Positions 1 to 7,208 of a DNA stretch of 20,649 nucleotides are shown piece by piece. Location of the stretch: the NCBI GenBank assembly GCA_023136155.1, contig JAGLRT010000093.1:1-20649 (forward strand), read 5' to 3'. The notes beneath the pieces were generated by a model. It had not been told where the DNA came from, did no database searches, and saw only the letters and a list, made by a program, of their open reading frames with translations. Made by a program: the position numbers and the translations under genes. This stretch comes from Methanosarcinales archaeon. Lineage in GTDB: Archaea; Halobacteriota; Methanosarcinia; Methanosarcinales; Methanocomedenaceae. The stretch's first letter is position 1, and every line of letters starts with the position of its first letter.

Positions 1-2
1 GC

Positions 3-281
3 GCATGGCGGAGGCTTCATGATAGCGGAACTGGCAATGAAAGCACGGATGCAGGTTCAGGCGCTGGTCTGGACGCAGAGTTGCTGCAGGATGCAGGTGC
101 TGGCGACAAAGATGAAAGTAATCCTGCCGATTACGTGGAAGGATACGAGATGCAGGACGAAAGTGCCCAGCCATCAGATACGGGACCGATGTCATTCTCA
201 GGGGCTGATCTTCTAGGGATGCTGATCGTGGTGCTGGCGAGCGGCGCTATCTATATGGGCTTCTGGAGGCAGGGGGGTTAA
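3..281 (+). CDS. C-terminal end of a membrane-anchored protein, probably CobN-like chelatase (5' end outside window)
   Basis: The reading frame is open from base 3 to the TAA at 279-281, so this is the last 92 residues of a longer protein. What is visible is a low-complexity Gly/Ser/Asp/Glu-rich linker of about 60 residues, then one hydrophobic helix (roughly residues 66-87, starting SFSGADLLGM) and a short basic end (FWRQGG). This is a typical C-terminal membrane anchor. The linker itself has no diagnostic motif. CobN-type cobaltochelatase/magnesium-chelatase H subunits of methanogens can end in such a linker plus anchor, and a decayed cobN copy starts 13 bp downstream. I therefore infer a cobN 3' end. 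Any other anchored surface protein is possible. The stop codon lies inside a GC-rich inverted repeat. Confidence 0.5.
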   Translation, partial: AWRRLHDSGTGNESTDAGSGAGLDAELLQDAGAGDKDESNPADYVEGYEMQDESAQPSDTGPMSFSGADLLGMLIVVLASGAIYMGFWRQGG

Positions 282-291
282 CTCCCCTGCC
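270..291 (+). terminator. GC-rich inverted repeat over the stop codon
   Basis: CAGGGG at the end of the reading frame pairs with CCCCTG just after the TAA, across a short GGTTAACT centre. This gives a compact hairpin that contains the stop codon. No long T run follows, so a terminator role is only a guess. Confidence 0.3.
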
Positions 292-379
292 CCATGGGAA
301 GATCTATATATGGGAAATGGCTTGTGAACGGAAATGTGGTCTACGTCCCGGCAGATAGTACTGACTGGACTCATGGAAG

Positions 380-1005
380 CCCAGATATACTCACTGCCTT
401 GTGTCGAACCTGTACGAAGCATGGGTCGGGTCACAGGTTTCGATATCATCTCGCTGGAGAACATGACACATCCGAGATCGATGTGCTCATTACACCTTCA
501 GGATTGTACAGGGATACGTTCCCGTATCAGCTTGAGCTGATCGATAAGGCGGTCCGGACAGTTACGGAACTCAATGAAAGCAATAAACAAACTATGTCAG
601 GTGGAACTCCCTGAAGATGGAAGACGCACTGATCGCTAGTGGATACAACACCACCACTGCACAGTTCATTTCACGGTTCAGGATATTCAGTGAACCACCG
701 GGTGCATACGGTCCCGGACTTGAGGGTGCGGTGACCGCGAGTGGGACCTGAGACAGCGAGGATGAACTCGCGGACCTGTACACGTCACGCATGTCCAACA
801 TTTATGGGCAGGACATATGGGGCGATAATTATGAGGATGTGTTCAAGATGAACATGATGGATGTTGATGCAGCTCGGAAGACTCGGCCTTGCGGTAAGGT
901 TACTGACAGGTGAAAATCCAGAGATGTATATCGCAGACCTGTCGAATGTGGAAATCTCTGGTAGATGAATACATAAGAATTTTAAATGAAGAGTTAGTTG
1001 TATAA
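380..1005 (+). pseudogene. Decayed cobN (cobaltochelatase/Mg-chelatase H-like) fragment
   Basis: Recognisable CobN segments run in order but in changing frames. EAQIYSLP...GRVTGFDIISLENM lies at about 385-466 (frame 1). IDVLITPSGLYRDTFPYQLE and LIDKAVR follow at about 475-575 (frame 3). NSLKMEDALIASGYN and FRIFSEPPGAYGPG, then DELADLYTSRMSNIYG, lie at about 605-810 (frame 2). GRLGLAVRLLTGENPEMY is at about 876-930 (frame 3), and WKSLVDEYIRILNEE at about 950-1005. These match the conserved C-terminal half of CobN, including the SG-LYRD and PGAYG motifs. At least four frameshifts are needed. An in-frame TGA at 749-751 stands where CobN usually has Trp (SGTW). The N-terminal part, the Cys/His-rich end and the membrane anchor are absent. 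It appears to be the remnant of a tandem duplicate of the gene ending at 281. Confidence 0.82.
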
Positions 1006-1094
1006 ATGAAGTCAATTATGGTAAGGAGAGAAACCTTTCGGTCATTCGGGAGTTTAGATAAACGCTGAATCACTATGTATAATGAGAGCGGAAT

Positions 1095-2075
1095 ATGAAA
1101 CGAAATACGATATATTTACCAGTCTTATGCATCGCTTTATTCATGATACTTATTTGTGTGCCAGTTATAGCAGAAGGGGGAGGAGGGGGGCACGGCGGTG
1201 GCATGGGTGGTGGCAGAAATACAGACCTATCATACATTTTGACCGGACTATTATCGTTAAAATTCATTATAGGAGGAATTGCTGCACTGTCAGGAATCAT
1301 TCTCCTGGAAACAACCAAAATCGACAGGAACATCCGGACACTCCTGATGTGCGCGATCTTTGTGCTCTTCGGGGTGCTGGTGATTATGCACCAGCCAAGC
1401 CCGTTGCGGGCAGTGGTGGACCTGATTACGGCTCTCGTGACCGGCAGTGCAATCACACTTAAGAAAATGACGACGATAATCTTCATCAGCGGCTTGTCAG
1501 TCATCGGAGCGAAACTGTTCTGCGGGTGGGTCTGTCCATTCGGGGCATTGCAAGAGATTGTAAAAAGAATTCCGGTACCATCCGGGAAGAATAATAAGCT
1601 GCCGTTCAATATCTCAAATGGCATCCGGATTTCCATCTTTGTCATCAGTTTAGTCATGATTCTCACCACAGGAAGCGATCTTTACACATACCATAATATC
1701 CTGAACCCGTTCGAGCTATTTGACTGGCACTTTGATCTGGTGTTGGCAGTTCTGGTCGGGACGGTGCTGGTAGCATCGGTATTTGTGTATCGCCCTTTCT
1801 GCTATCTCGTGTGCCCGGTCGGGCTCCTGACTTGGCTGCTTGAGCATATAAGCATATTTCGTGTGCGCCTTGACCGGGACAAATGCAATGACTGCAATAA
1901 TTGTATCCGGATATCGCCATGCTCGTCTGTCAAAGCGATCGTGGACGGTGATGAGTTGCGACCTGATTGCTTTTCATGTGGTGTGTGCATAGACGCATGC
2001 CCGACCGATGCGCTGACGTTTGGGATTGGTAAGACAAGTGCTAACAGGAGCAGAGACCGTAAAAGTGATGATTGA
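1095..2075 (+). CDS. NapH/NosR-like membrane 4Fe-4S protein
   Basis: 326 residues. The N-terminus is a hydrophobic signal or helix (residues 5-25), followed by a Gly/His/Met-rich stretch (28-40). About four more membrane helices follow (about 45-70, 80-100, 125-142, 176-192 and 215-232, with imprecise borders). Two FC-x2-VCP motifs, C143/C147 (FCGWVCPFG) and C236/C240 (FCYLVCPVG), are the hallmark of the NapH/NosR/RdxA family. The C-terminus carries two ferredoxin-type clusters. One is C264, C267, C270, C276 with unusual last spacing; the other is the standard C292, C295, C298, C302-P. Such proteins pass electrons between the quinone or periplasmic side and soluble partners. No partner oxidoreductase lies next to it, so the pathway is unknown. 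It is flanked by the cobN relic and a convergent MFS gene. Confidence 0.8.
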   Translation: MKRNTIYLPVLCIALFMILICVPVIAEGGGGGHGGGMGGGRNTDLSYILTGLLSLKFIIGGIAALSGIILLETTKIDRNIRTLLMCAIFVLFGVLVIMHQPSPLRAVVDLITALVTGSAITLKKMTTIIFISGLSVIGAKLFCGWVCPFGALQEIVKRIPVPSGKNNKLPFNISNGIRISIFVISLVMILTTGSDLYTYHNILNPFELFDWHFDLVLAVLVGTVLVASVFVYRPFCYLVCPVGLLTWLLEHISIFRVRLDRDKCNDCNNCIRISPCSSVKAIVDGDELRPDCFSCGVCIDACPTDALTFGIGKTSANRSRDRKSDD

Positions 2076-2094
2076 AGTTGGATAAACTTCGCAA

Positions 2095-2180
2095 CTAGTG
2101 TCAAGTCAACATCAAAGTGTCCGATTGTACGGTGTATTGATAGCGTATTTGGATACATTATATGGTTGACTTGACACTAG
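2095..2180. repeat. 86-bp element with perfect 16-bp inverted ends (MITE-like or bidirectional terminator)
   Basis: CTAGTGTCAAGTCAAC at 2095-2110 is repeated exactly in inverted form at 2165-2180, around a 54-bp AT-rich centre with no coding capacity. If the terminal CTAG on both sides is a target duplication, the element proper is 2099-2176 with 12-bp ends TGTCAAGTCAAC, starting TG and ending CA like many insertion elements. It sits in the 146-bp gap between two convergent genes, so a transcript hairpin or shared terminator is the alternative. Confidence 0.65.
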
Positions 2181-2221
2181 ACAGGATTCCGGATTGATGC
2201 TGAATTATACCTGCGGGCAAC

Positions 2222-3310
2222 TCAGACCCGGGCCCGGACATGCAGTTGACGTTTAGTGTGAGTGGTAGCTGATATTACCAGGCTTACCAGACTCAACCCT
2301 GCTGCGCCAATGAAAACAGCATTAAATCCCCAAAAATTGGCTACCACACCGCCATACAGTGCCCCTGATATCATGGAAAGGCTGATGACCGAATTAAGAT
2401 AACCGGCAGCAGTGGCTTTATCCTCGTTGCGCTGCAGGAGCAGTTCGGTGGAGCCAACAAGCAGGAATGACCAGGATATGGCTACCAGGAACATGGCAGG
2501 GATTATGTGGTAATATATGGAAGCGGGAAGCAGGGTAAGGAAAGCAGCTATTGATAGCACATAACCAACCTTGACTATTCGCTCCATATTCATACCGTCC
2601 ATCCTGCGCATCATAAAGAACTGCACCAGTGGATTTATGGCATACAAAAGACCGATCATAAATATATCTGCACCAATGCTTTTCATGAACAGGGGGAATA
2701 TGGTCCAGCAGCCTACGGCTCCTGTATGCCTTAAAAAGAACGTGATGTAGATGTTCCAGTTCTTCTTAATAGTAGATAGCGAAAAATAATTCACATTAAT
2801 GCGTTCCACGTCTACTTTGGGCATTGCTACTGCAAGAATCAAGGAGATAAGCAGGAATACCGAACTGACTATGAATATCAAGTCATAGTCACCAATGACA
2901 CCTGCCCCGAAAAAACCTGCTGCCCAGCCAAGAGCGCCAAAGGAACTGAACTTACCTATGCTGCGCTTAAGCCCGTATACGTGCATTATGAGGGCTGCCG
3001 GGTACATGCCAACGCAAATTCCCAACAGGCCCCTTATAAGGGCGAGGCTTAATGGGTCATATGTGAAAACCTGGAGAAAATAAGCCACGACCGAGCATGC
3101 AAGTCCTATTATTAGTAATTTTTTGATGTCCCATGTATCAGATAATTTGCTAAAAATATATGTTGAGACGAAGAGGCATGCGCCGTACACGCTCATTATG
3201 ATACCTATCTGGGTGTAGGTGGCGCCCATGTCCTCTGCCAACAAGGGGATGTAAATCATTGACATCATGACGGATGTGTTGGTCAAGAACTGGATTGAGT
3301 TGAGCCTCAT
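2222..3310 (-). CDS. Major facilitator superfamily transporter
   Basis: 362 residues, almost entirely hydrophobic helices separated by short charged loops, with 11-12 predicted membrane segments. The first half shows an MFS-type loop between helices 2 and 3 (SKLSDTWDIKK, about residues 54-64), in the position of the family motif GxxxDrxGrr. A longer polar central loop follows (PKVDVERINVNY). The length is somewhat below the usual 390-420. The start ATG at 3308-3310 has no clear ribosome binding site, so the mRNA may be leaderless. The gene diverges from apgM and converges on the NapH-like gene. Substrate specificity cannot be read from the sequence. Confidence 0.82.
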   Translation of the reverse strand: MRLNSIQFLTNTSVMMSMIYIPLLAEDMGATYTQIGIIMSVYGACLFVSTYIFSKLSDTWDIKKLLIIGLACSVVAYFLQVFTYDPLSLALIRGLLGICVGMYPAALIMHVYGLKRSIGKFSSFGALGWAAGFFGAGVIGDYDLIFIVSSVFLLISLILAVAMPKVDVERINVNYFSLSTIKKNWNIYITFFLRHTGAVGCWTIFPLFMKSIGADIFMIGLLYAINPLVQFFMMRRMDGMNMERIVKVGYVLSIAAFLTLLPASIYYHIIPAMFLVAISWSFLLVGSTELLLQRNEDKATAAGYLNSVISLSMISGALYGGVVANFWGFNAVFIGAAGLSLVSLVISATTHTKRQLHVRARV

Positions 3311-3398
3311 TGGAGATGTAAATGGGTCAGTGTGTATTTCTAACTATGCTGCAAAGTTTAGAAACAATAGCAACAAACAAACAATGCCAAAGATAACC

Positions 3399-3434
3399 CT
3401 TTATATCCAATAAAATAATCTAACACCCAGGTGA
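3399..3434 (+). promoter_or_regulatory. TATA box and ribosome binding site of apgM
   Basis: TTTATATCC at about 3400-3408 matches an archaeal TATA box. AGGTGA at 3429-3434 sits 7 bp before the ATG at 3442 and complements the archaeal 16S rRNA 3' end. The predicted transcript start would lie just before the ribosome binding site. Confidence 0.5.
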
Positions 3435-3441
3435 AATACCA

Positions 3442-4635
3442 ATGAAATACGTTGTACTCCTGGGCGACGGCATGGCAGACTACCCCCTTGATGAACTGGG
3501 TGGACTTACCCCATTGCAGGCGGCCCGCACTCCCAATATGGACCGCATGGCAAAGCAAGGACAATGCGGACTGGCACAAACTGTCCCTGCTGACATGCCC
3601 CCCGGTTCAGACGTGGCTAACCTCGCCATCCTGGGATATGACCCTGCAAAGTACTACTCGGGCAGAGGACCCCTGGAAGCCGCCAGCATGGGTGTGGAAC
3701 TTGCTGCCGATGATATCGCATTTCGCTGCAACCTTATAACCGAAAAGGACGGGATAATTGCCGACTACAGTGCAGACCACATTTCTACTGAAGATGCGGG
3801 AGAACTTATACGAATCATAAATGAACACTTAGGCAACACCAATGCACGGTTCCACGCCGGCATCAGTTATCGCCATTTGCTTGTGCTTTCGGGCGGCAGG
3901 GGACGGAACGCCAAATGCATCCCGCCCCATGACCAGGTAGGCGGCAAGGTTGCAGACTTTCTGCCACAAGGCCAGGATGCAGAACTGCTAAACCAGCTCA
4001 TCATGGATTCAAAACCCCTGCTGGAAGCCCATGAAATAAACCTGCACAGGATGTCGAAAGGTAAAAAGATGGGCAATATGATATGGCCGTGGGCTCAAGG
4101 CAGTGCACCGTCAATGCCACATTTCAGAGAACTGTACAGAATTGGTGGGGCCATGATATCAGCTGTGGACCTCCTGAAAGGACTGGGAGTATGTGCCGGT
4201 CTGGAAGTGATTGATGTACCGGGCGCAACAGGTTACCTTGACACTAATTATAAAGGAAAAGCAGAAGCTGCACTGCATGCACTTGAATCTGGTGATTTCG
4301 TTTATTTGCACGTTGAAGCGCCAGACGAAGCCGCGCATATTGGCGATCTGGATGCAAAGATACAAGCAATTGAGGACTTTGACAGCAAAGTTGTGGGCCA
4401 TATCCTGGATGGAATTGCTACATTTGATGACTATAAAATATTACTGATGCCTGACCACAGTACACCCATACCTGTTAAGACCCATACCCATGACCCTGTG
4501 CCTTTTGTGGTGCTGTCCAGCAGTGGTGGTGGGGATGATGTTACCGAGTATAATGAGTTTTCTGTAAAATCAGGTTCTTTGGGAATGGTGGAAGGGCACA
4601 GGATAATGAATTACTTGATTTACGAAAGTTTTTAA
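3442..4635 (+). CDS. apgM: 2,3-bisphosphoglycerate-independent phosphoglycerate mutase, archaeal type
   Basis: 397 residues, the usual length for the archaeal ApgM family of the alkaline phosphatase superfamily. It interconverts 3- and 2-phosphoglycerate in glycolysis and gluconeogenesis. Visible motifs are LLGDGMADYP at the N-terminus with the metal-binding Asp9, PPGSDVANL with the nucleophile Ser56, and the AASMG substrate region. The metal-binding segments HVEAPDEAAHIGD and MPDHSTPIPVKTHTHDPVPF lie in the C-terminal third. The start is supported by an AGGTGA ribosome binding site 7 bp upstream and a TATA box. The gene ends 3 bp before the end of the convergent antitoxin gene. Pyruvate kinase, another lower-glycolysis enzyme, lies 1.1 kb further on but on the other strand. 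Confidence 0.95.
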   Translation: MKYVVLLGDGMADYPLDELGGLTPLQAARTPNMDRMAKQGQCGLAQTVPADMPPGSDVANLAILGYDPAKYYSGRGPLEAASMGVELAADDIAFRCNLITEKDGIIADYSADHISTEDAGELIRIINEHLGNTNARFHAGISYRHLLVLSGGRGRNAKCIPPHDQVGGKVADFLPQGQDAELLNQLIMDSKPLLEAHEINLHRMSKGKKMGNMIWPWAQGSAPSMPHFRELYRIGGAMISAVDLLKGLGVCAGLEVIDVPGATGYLDTNYKGKAEAALHALESGDFVYLHVEAPDEAAHIGDLDAKIQAIEDFDSKVVGHILDGIATFDDYKILLMPDHSTPIPVKTHTHDPVPFVVLSSSGGGDDVTEYNEFSVKSGSLGMVEGHRIMNYLIYESF

Positions 4636-4638
4636 TTT

Positions 4639-4893
4639 TTATGCAGTGACTTCTTCGAGACTCAATTCTCCTGCTGCCAGTGGGTGTACAAGCAGGGTTG
4701 AATTGTGGAATCTCTTCATGACATTGTCTATTTTTTCAGAGATTTCAGGTGAATAATATGCTTCACCACATTCTTCACAGATGTAAGCTGAAATATCTTT
4801 GATAGCAAGTACTTCATTTTCCACTCTTACAACGAATTCAGTTTTCCCTTTAACCAACTTGCCTTTACAAAAACTACAACCATCAGGTATCAT
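4639..4893 (-). CDS. YgiT-type zinc-finger antitoxin
   Basis: 84 residues with two CxxC pairs, C6/C9 (CSFC) and C39/C42 (CEEC, followed by GEAYYSPE). This is the pattern of the YgiT-type zinc finger that forms the N-terminal half of MqsA-like antitoxins. A separate helix-turn-helix is not evident in the short C-terminus, so this is the small form that pairs with DUF4258 proteins. The ATG overlaps the TGA of the upstream gene by 4 bp (ATGA). A strong ribosome binding site, TAAGGAGTGAT, lies inside the end of that upstream gene. Together they look like a type II toxin-antitoxin pair with the toxin gene first. Confidence 0.8.
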   Translation of the reverse strand: MIPDGCSFCKGKLVKGKTEFVVRVENEVLAIKDISAYICEECGEAYYSPEISEKIDNVMKRFHNSTLLVHPLAAGELSLEEVTA

Positions 4894-5204
4894 AATTTAT
4901 CACTCCTTATTCTAAAACCAATCCATTTATCTTTTTCTGGTATATATACAGTAACTACTCTCATATGGTCATCGCATTGCGCCACTACAACATGACAGGG
5001 CTTTTCATAAACAAATCCTAAAAGCAAAGCTGATGGGCAAGGTTCATCATCAGGATAATCTTCAATTATTTCTCCATTGAATATTACATGCCTAATATCT
5101 TCTGTAGAAATGTTTCTCTGAAACATTCTCATCCTTGCATGATTTGAAACGATGAATTCATTTTCTGTTACAAATTTCTTAATTCGGTTTTGATCCAAAC
5201 CCAT
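4890..5204 (-). CDS. DUF4258 domain protein, putative toxin
   Basis: 104 residues. The N-terminal segment FIVSNHARMRMFQRNIS followed by IRHVIFNGEIIEDYPDDEPCP is characteristic of DUF4258, with conserved His and Arg in HARxRM and a GEIIEDYP strand. The end RVVTVYIPEKDKW is the typical final strand. The family has a RelE/BrnT-like small toxin fold by established analogy and is commonly paired with YgiT-type antitoxins, as here. The nuclease-type activity is inferred, not seen. The ATG at 5204 is preceded by a GGGGGC purine stretch about 8 bp away. The pair is inserted between housekeeping genes. Confidence 0.78.
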   Translation of the reverse strand: MGLDQNRIKKFVTENEFIVSNHARMRMFQRNISTEDIRHVIFNGEIIEDYPDDEPCPSALLLGFVYEKPCHVVVAQCDDHMRVVTVYIPEKDKWIGFRIRSDKL

Positions 5205-5263
5205 TTAATTTTATGCCCCCTCATTTATTTAAATCTCATCACTATACTTTATTGAAGTAAAAT

Positions 5264-5788
5264 CTATAGAACATTTTCCTTCATATGCCCCAATGCCTTA
5301 TCCCAGTAATGCTCGGCAGACTCTCTTATACCTGCTATCTCCTTCAATGTCAGTTGGCGTACCGCTTTGCCCGGACTGCCCATTATAAGGCTGCCCGGCG
5401 GAAACGTCTTGCCTTCAGTGATCAATGTGCCTGCACCCACCAGACACCCATCCCCCAGTACAGCATTGTTCATAACAATTGAGCCCATGCCTACCATGCA
5501 GCCGTTACCGATGGTACATCCGTGGATTATCGCACCATGACCCACCACGCAATATTCACCAATATTAACAGTATTATCAGGTCCTGCATGCACAGTGCAG
5601 TTATCCTGGATGTTGCTCCATGCACCAATCCGTATAGCACAGGGGTCACCTTTCACTACGGCATTGGACCAGATACTCACATGGTCGCCCAGTTCAACAT
5701 CCCCTATCACTGCACCCAATGGGTCAATATAAATGGGGTCACCCATTTTCGGGAATATCCCCTGAAAACTCCGAATCCGACTTTCCAT
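5264..5788 (-). CDS. Gamma-class carbonic anhydrase-like hexapeptide-repeat protein
   Basis: 174 residues forming a left-handed beta-helix of imperfect hexapeptide repeats (GAVIGDVELGDHVSI through GSIVMNNAVLGDGCLVGAG), then a C-terminal helix. The three zinc-binding histidines of the gamma-carbonic anhydrases are present: H67 (CTVHAG), H84 and H89 (GHGAIIHG). Q61 and D62 (NIQDN) are kept. Lys46 replaces the usual Arg in the VxRGD strand. The length and missing acidic loop fit the CamH/YrdA branch rather than Cam. It would hydrate CO2 or act as an acyltransferase-like binding protein. Its ATG follows the pyruvate kinase stop by one base (TGAAATG), so the two are co-transcribed. Confidence 0.85.
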   Translation of the reverse strand: MESRIRSFQGIFPKMGDPIYIDPLGAVIGDVELGDHVSIWSNAVVKGDPCAIRIGAWSNIQDNCTVHAGPDNTVNIGEYCVVGHGAIIHGCTIGNGCMVGMGSIVMNNAVLGDGCLVGAGTLITEGKTFPPGSLIMGSPGKAVRQLTLKEIAGIRESAEHYWDKALGHMKENVL

Positions 5789-5789
5789 T

Positions 5790-7208
5790 TCAGATCACTT
5801 CCACCTTTATCATATTGGTGGACCCGCCTGTTGGCACACTTGCAGTTACCACCAGTTTATCACCAGGTTTGAAACACCACTCTACTGCGGTCTTCACTGC
5901 TCTTTTCATCATCACGTTAATATCAGTGGAATAATCCACATAAATAGGCTTAACACCCCATACCAGTGAAAGACCCCTCAGTGTGGCAGGATTGGAACTC
6001 AGAGCATAAATGGGGATCAACGGTCTATACCTGGCCACCACCCTGGCAGTATTACCCTGACCTGTAGGTGTTATGATAGCAGCAGCATTGACCTGACTTG
6101 CAATATGGATGGCTGAACGGCCAATAGCTTCTGTGATTGATTCACCTTTTGTTAAATTACGAATAGACATAGCATCCTGGAAATCCACGGATGATTCGAT
6201 CTTTGCTGCAATTCTTGACATCATATGAACCGCCCCGACTGGGAACTGACCCACGGCAGTTTCTTCTGAAAGCATCACCGCATCGGTACCATCCAGTACA
6301 GCATTTGCAACATCTGCAGTCTCTGCCCTGGTAGGTCTGGGATTTTCAACCATACTCCTGAGCATCTGAGTGGCAGTAATCACTGGCTTACCTGCCTGAT
6401 TACTTTTCCGTACAAGCATTTTCTGGACAGCAGGCACATCCTCCATGGGAATCTCCACACCTAAATCGCCCCTTGCCACCATGATCCCGTCGGCAGCTTC
6501 CAATATCCTGTCAATATTAGCCACAGCTTCGTGCTTCTCGATCTTTGCGATCACAGGAATACTGGCACCCCTGTCACTGATGATCTGTTTAATTTCCAGT
6601 ATATCTCCTGCTTCCCTTACAAAGGAAAGGGCAATAAGATCAATTTCTTCCCTGATCCCCAGTTCCAGGTCCTCCCTATCCTTCTCTGTTAAAGAGGGTA
6701 TATTTACTGTGCCGGCAGGCAGGTTAATACCCTTATGAGATGATAACTGTCCACCCACTTCCACCTTGCACCTGATATCACTGGTATCTGTTTCGATGAC
6801 CCTGAACTGGATGAGGCCATCTGATAACATGATGGTATCACCACTTTTTACTTCACCGGGCAGGTCTTTGTAGCTGACAGATGCTATATGTTCATTCCCT
6901 GGCACATTTCTGTTCGTCAGTATGAACTCATTGTTGCTTTTTAGGGCAATGGCACCATCTGGGAACTCACCCACTCTTATTTTTGGTCCACTAAGGTCCT
7001 GCAGGATAGCTATGTGCCTGTCCAGATCGGTTGATATCTCCCTTATCTTTTTGATGTTTATCCTGTGTTCCTCATGGGTACCATGGGAAAAATTCAACCT
7101 CGCCACATCCATACCTGCTTCTATCAGGCGCTTAACATTGGATTCGCTACTGCTGGCAGGCCCAATGGTACACACGATCTTCGTACGTCGGATAATCTCT
7201 CCTCCCAC
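5790..7208 (-). CDS. pyk: Pyruvate kinase
   Basis: 472 residues, normal length. It transfers phosphate from phosphoenolpyruvate to ADP. Visible motifs are RTKIVCTIGPASS at the N-terminus, R37/N39/S41/H42 (RLNFSHG), LQDLSGPKIR (69-78), and the signature VIAKIEKHEAVANI with K222 and E224. GDLGVEIP (247-254), TATQML and NPRPTRAETADVANA complete the barrel, and an allosteric-type C-terminal domain follows. The only standard start is GTG at 7206-7208, overlapping the epimerase TAG by one base. The best ribosome binding site, GGGAGGAG, lies just after that GTG. A non-standard ATT/ATC start at 7191-7196 would give the usual (I)RRTKIVCTIG N-terminus. It is the middle gene of an epimerase-pyk-carbonic anhydrase operon. 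Confidence 0.96.
   Translation of the reverse strand: MGGEIIRRTKIVCTIGPASSSESNVKRLIEAGMDVARLNFSHGTHEEHRINIKKIREISTDLDRHIAILQDLSGPKIRVGEFPDGAIALKSNNEFILTNRNVPGNEHIASVSYKDLPGEVKSGDTIMLSDGLIQFRVIETDTSDIRCKVEVGGQLSSHKGINLPAGTVNIPSLTEKDREDLELGIREEIDLIALSFVREAGDILEIKQIISDRGASIPVIAKIEKHEAVANIDRILEAADGIMVARGDLGVEIPMEDVPAVQKMLVRKSNQAGKPVITATQMLRSMVENPRPTRAETADVANAVLDGTDAVMLSEETAVGQFPVGAVHMMSRIAAKIESSVDFQDAMSIRNLTKGESITEAIGRSAIHIASQVNAAAIITPTGQGNTARVVARYRPLIPIYALSSNPATLRGLSLVWGVKPIYVDYSTDINVMMKRAVKTAVEWCFKPGDKLVVTASVPTGGSTNMIKVEVI

Noticed and set aside
294..614. Open frame of 106 codons that could pass as a small gene
   Set aside because: Its second half is a CobN segment (IDVLITPSGLYRDTFP) and the CobN homology continues in other frames on both sides, so it is part of the pseudogene.
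1073..1669. Minus-strand open frame of 198 codons
   Set aside because: It lies opposite the NapH-like gene. Its Pro-rich stretch is simply the complement of the Gly-rich codons there.
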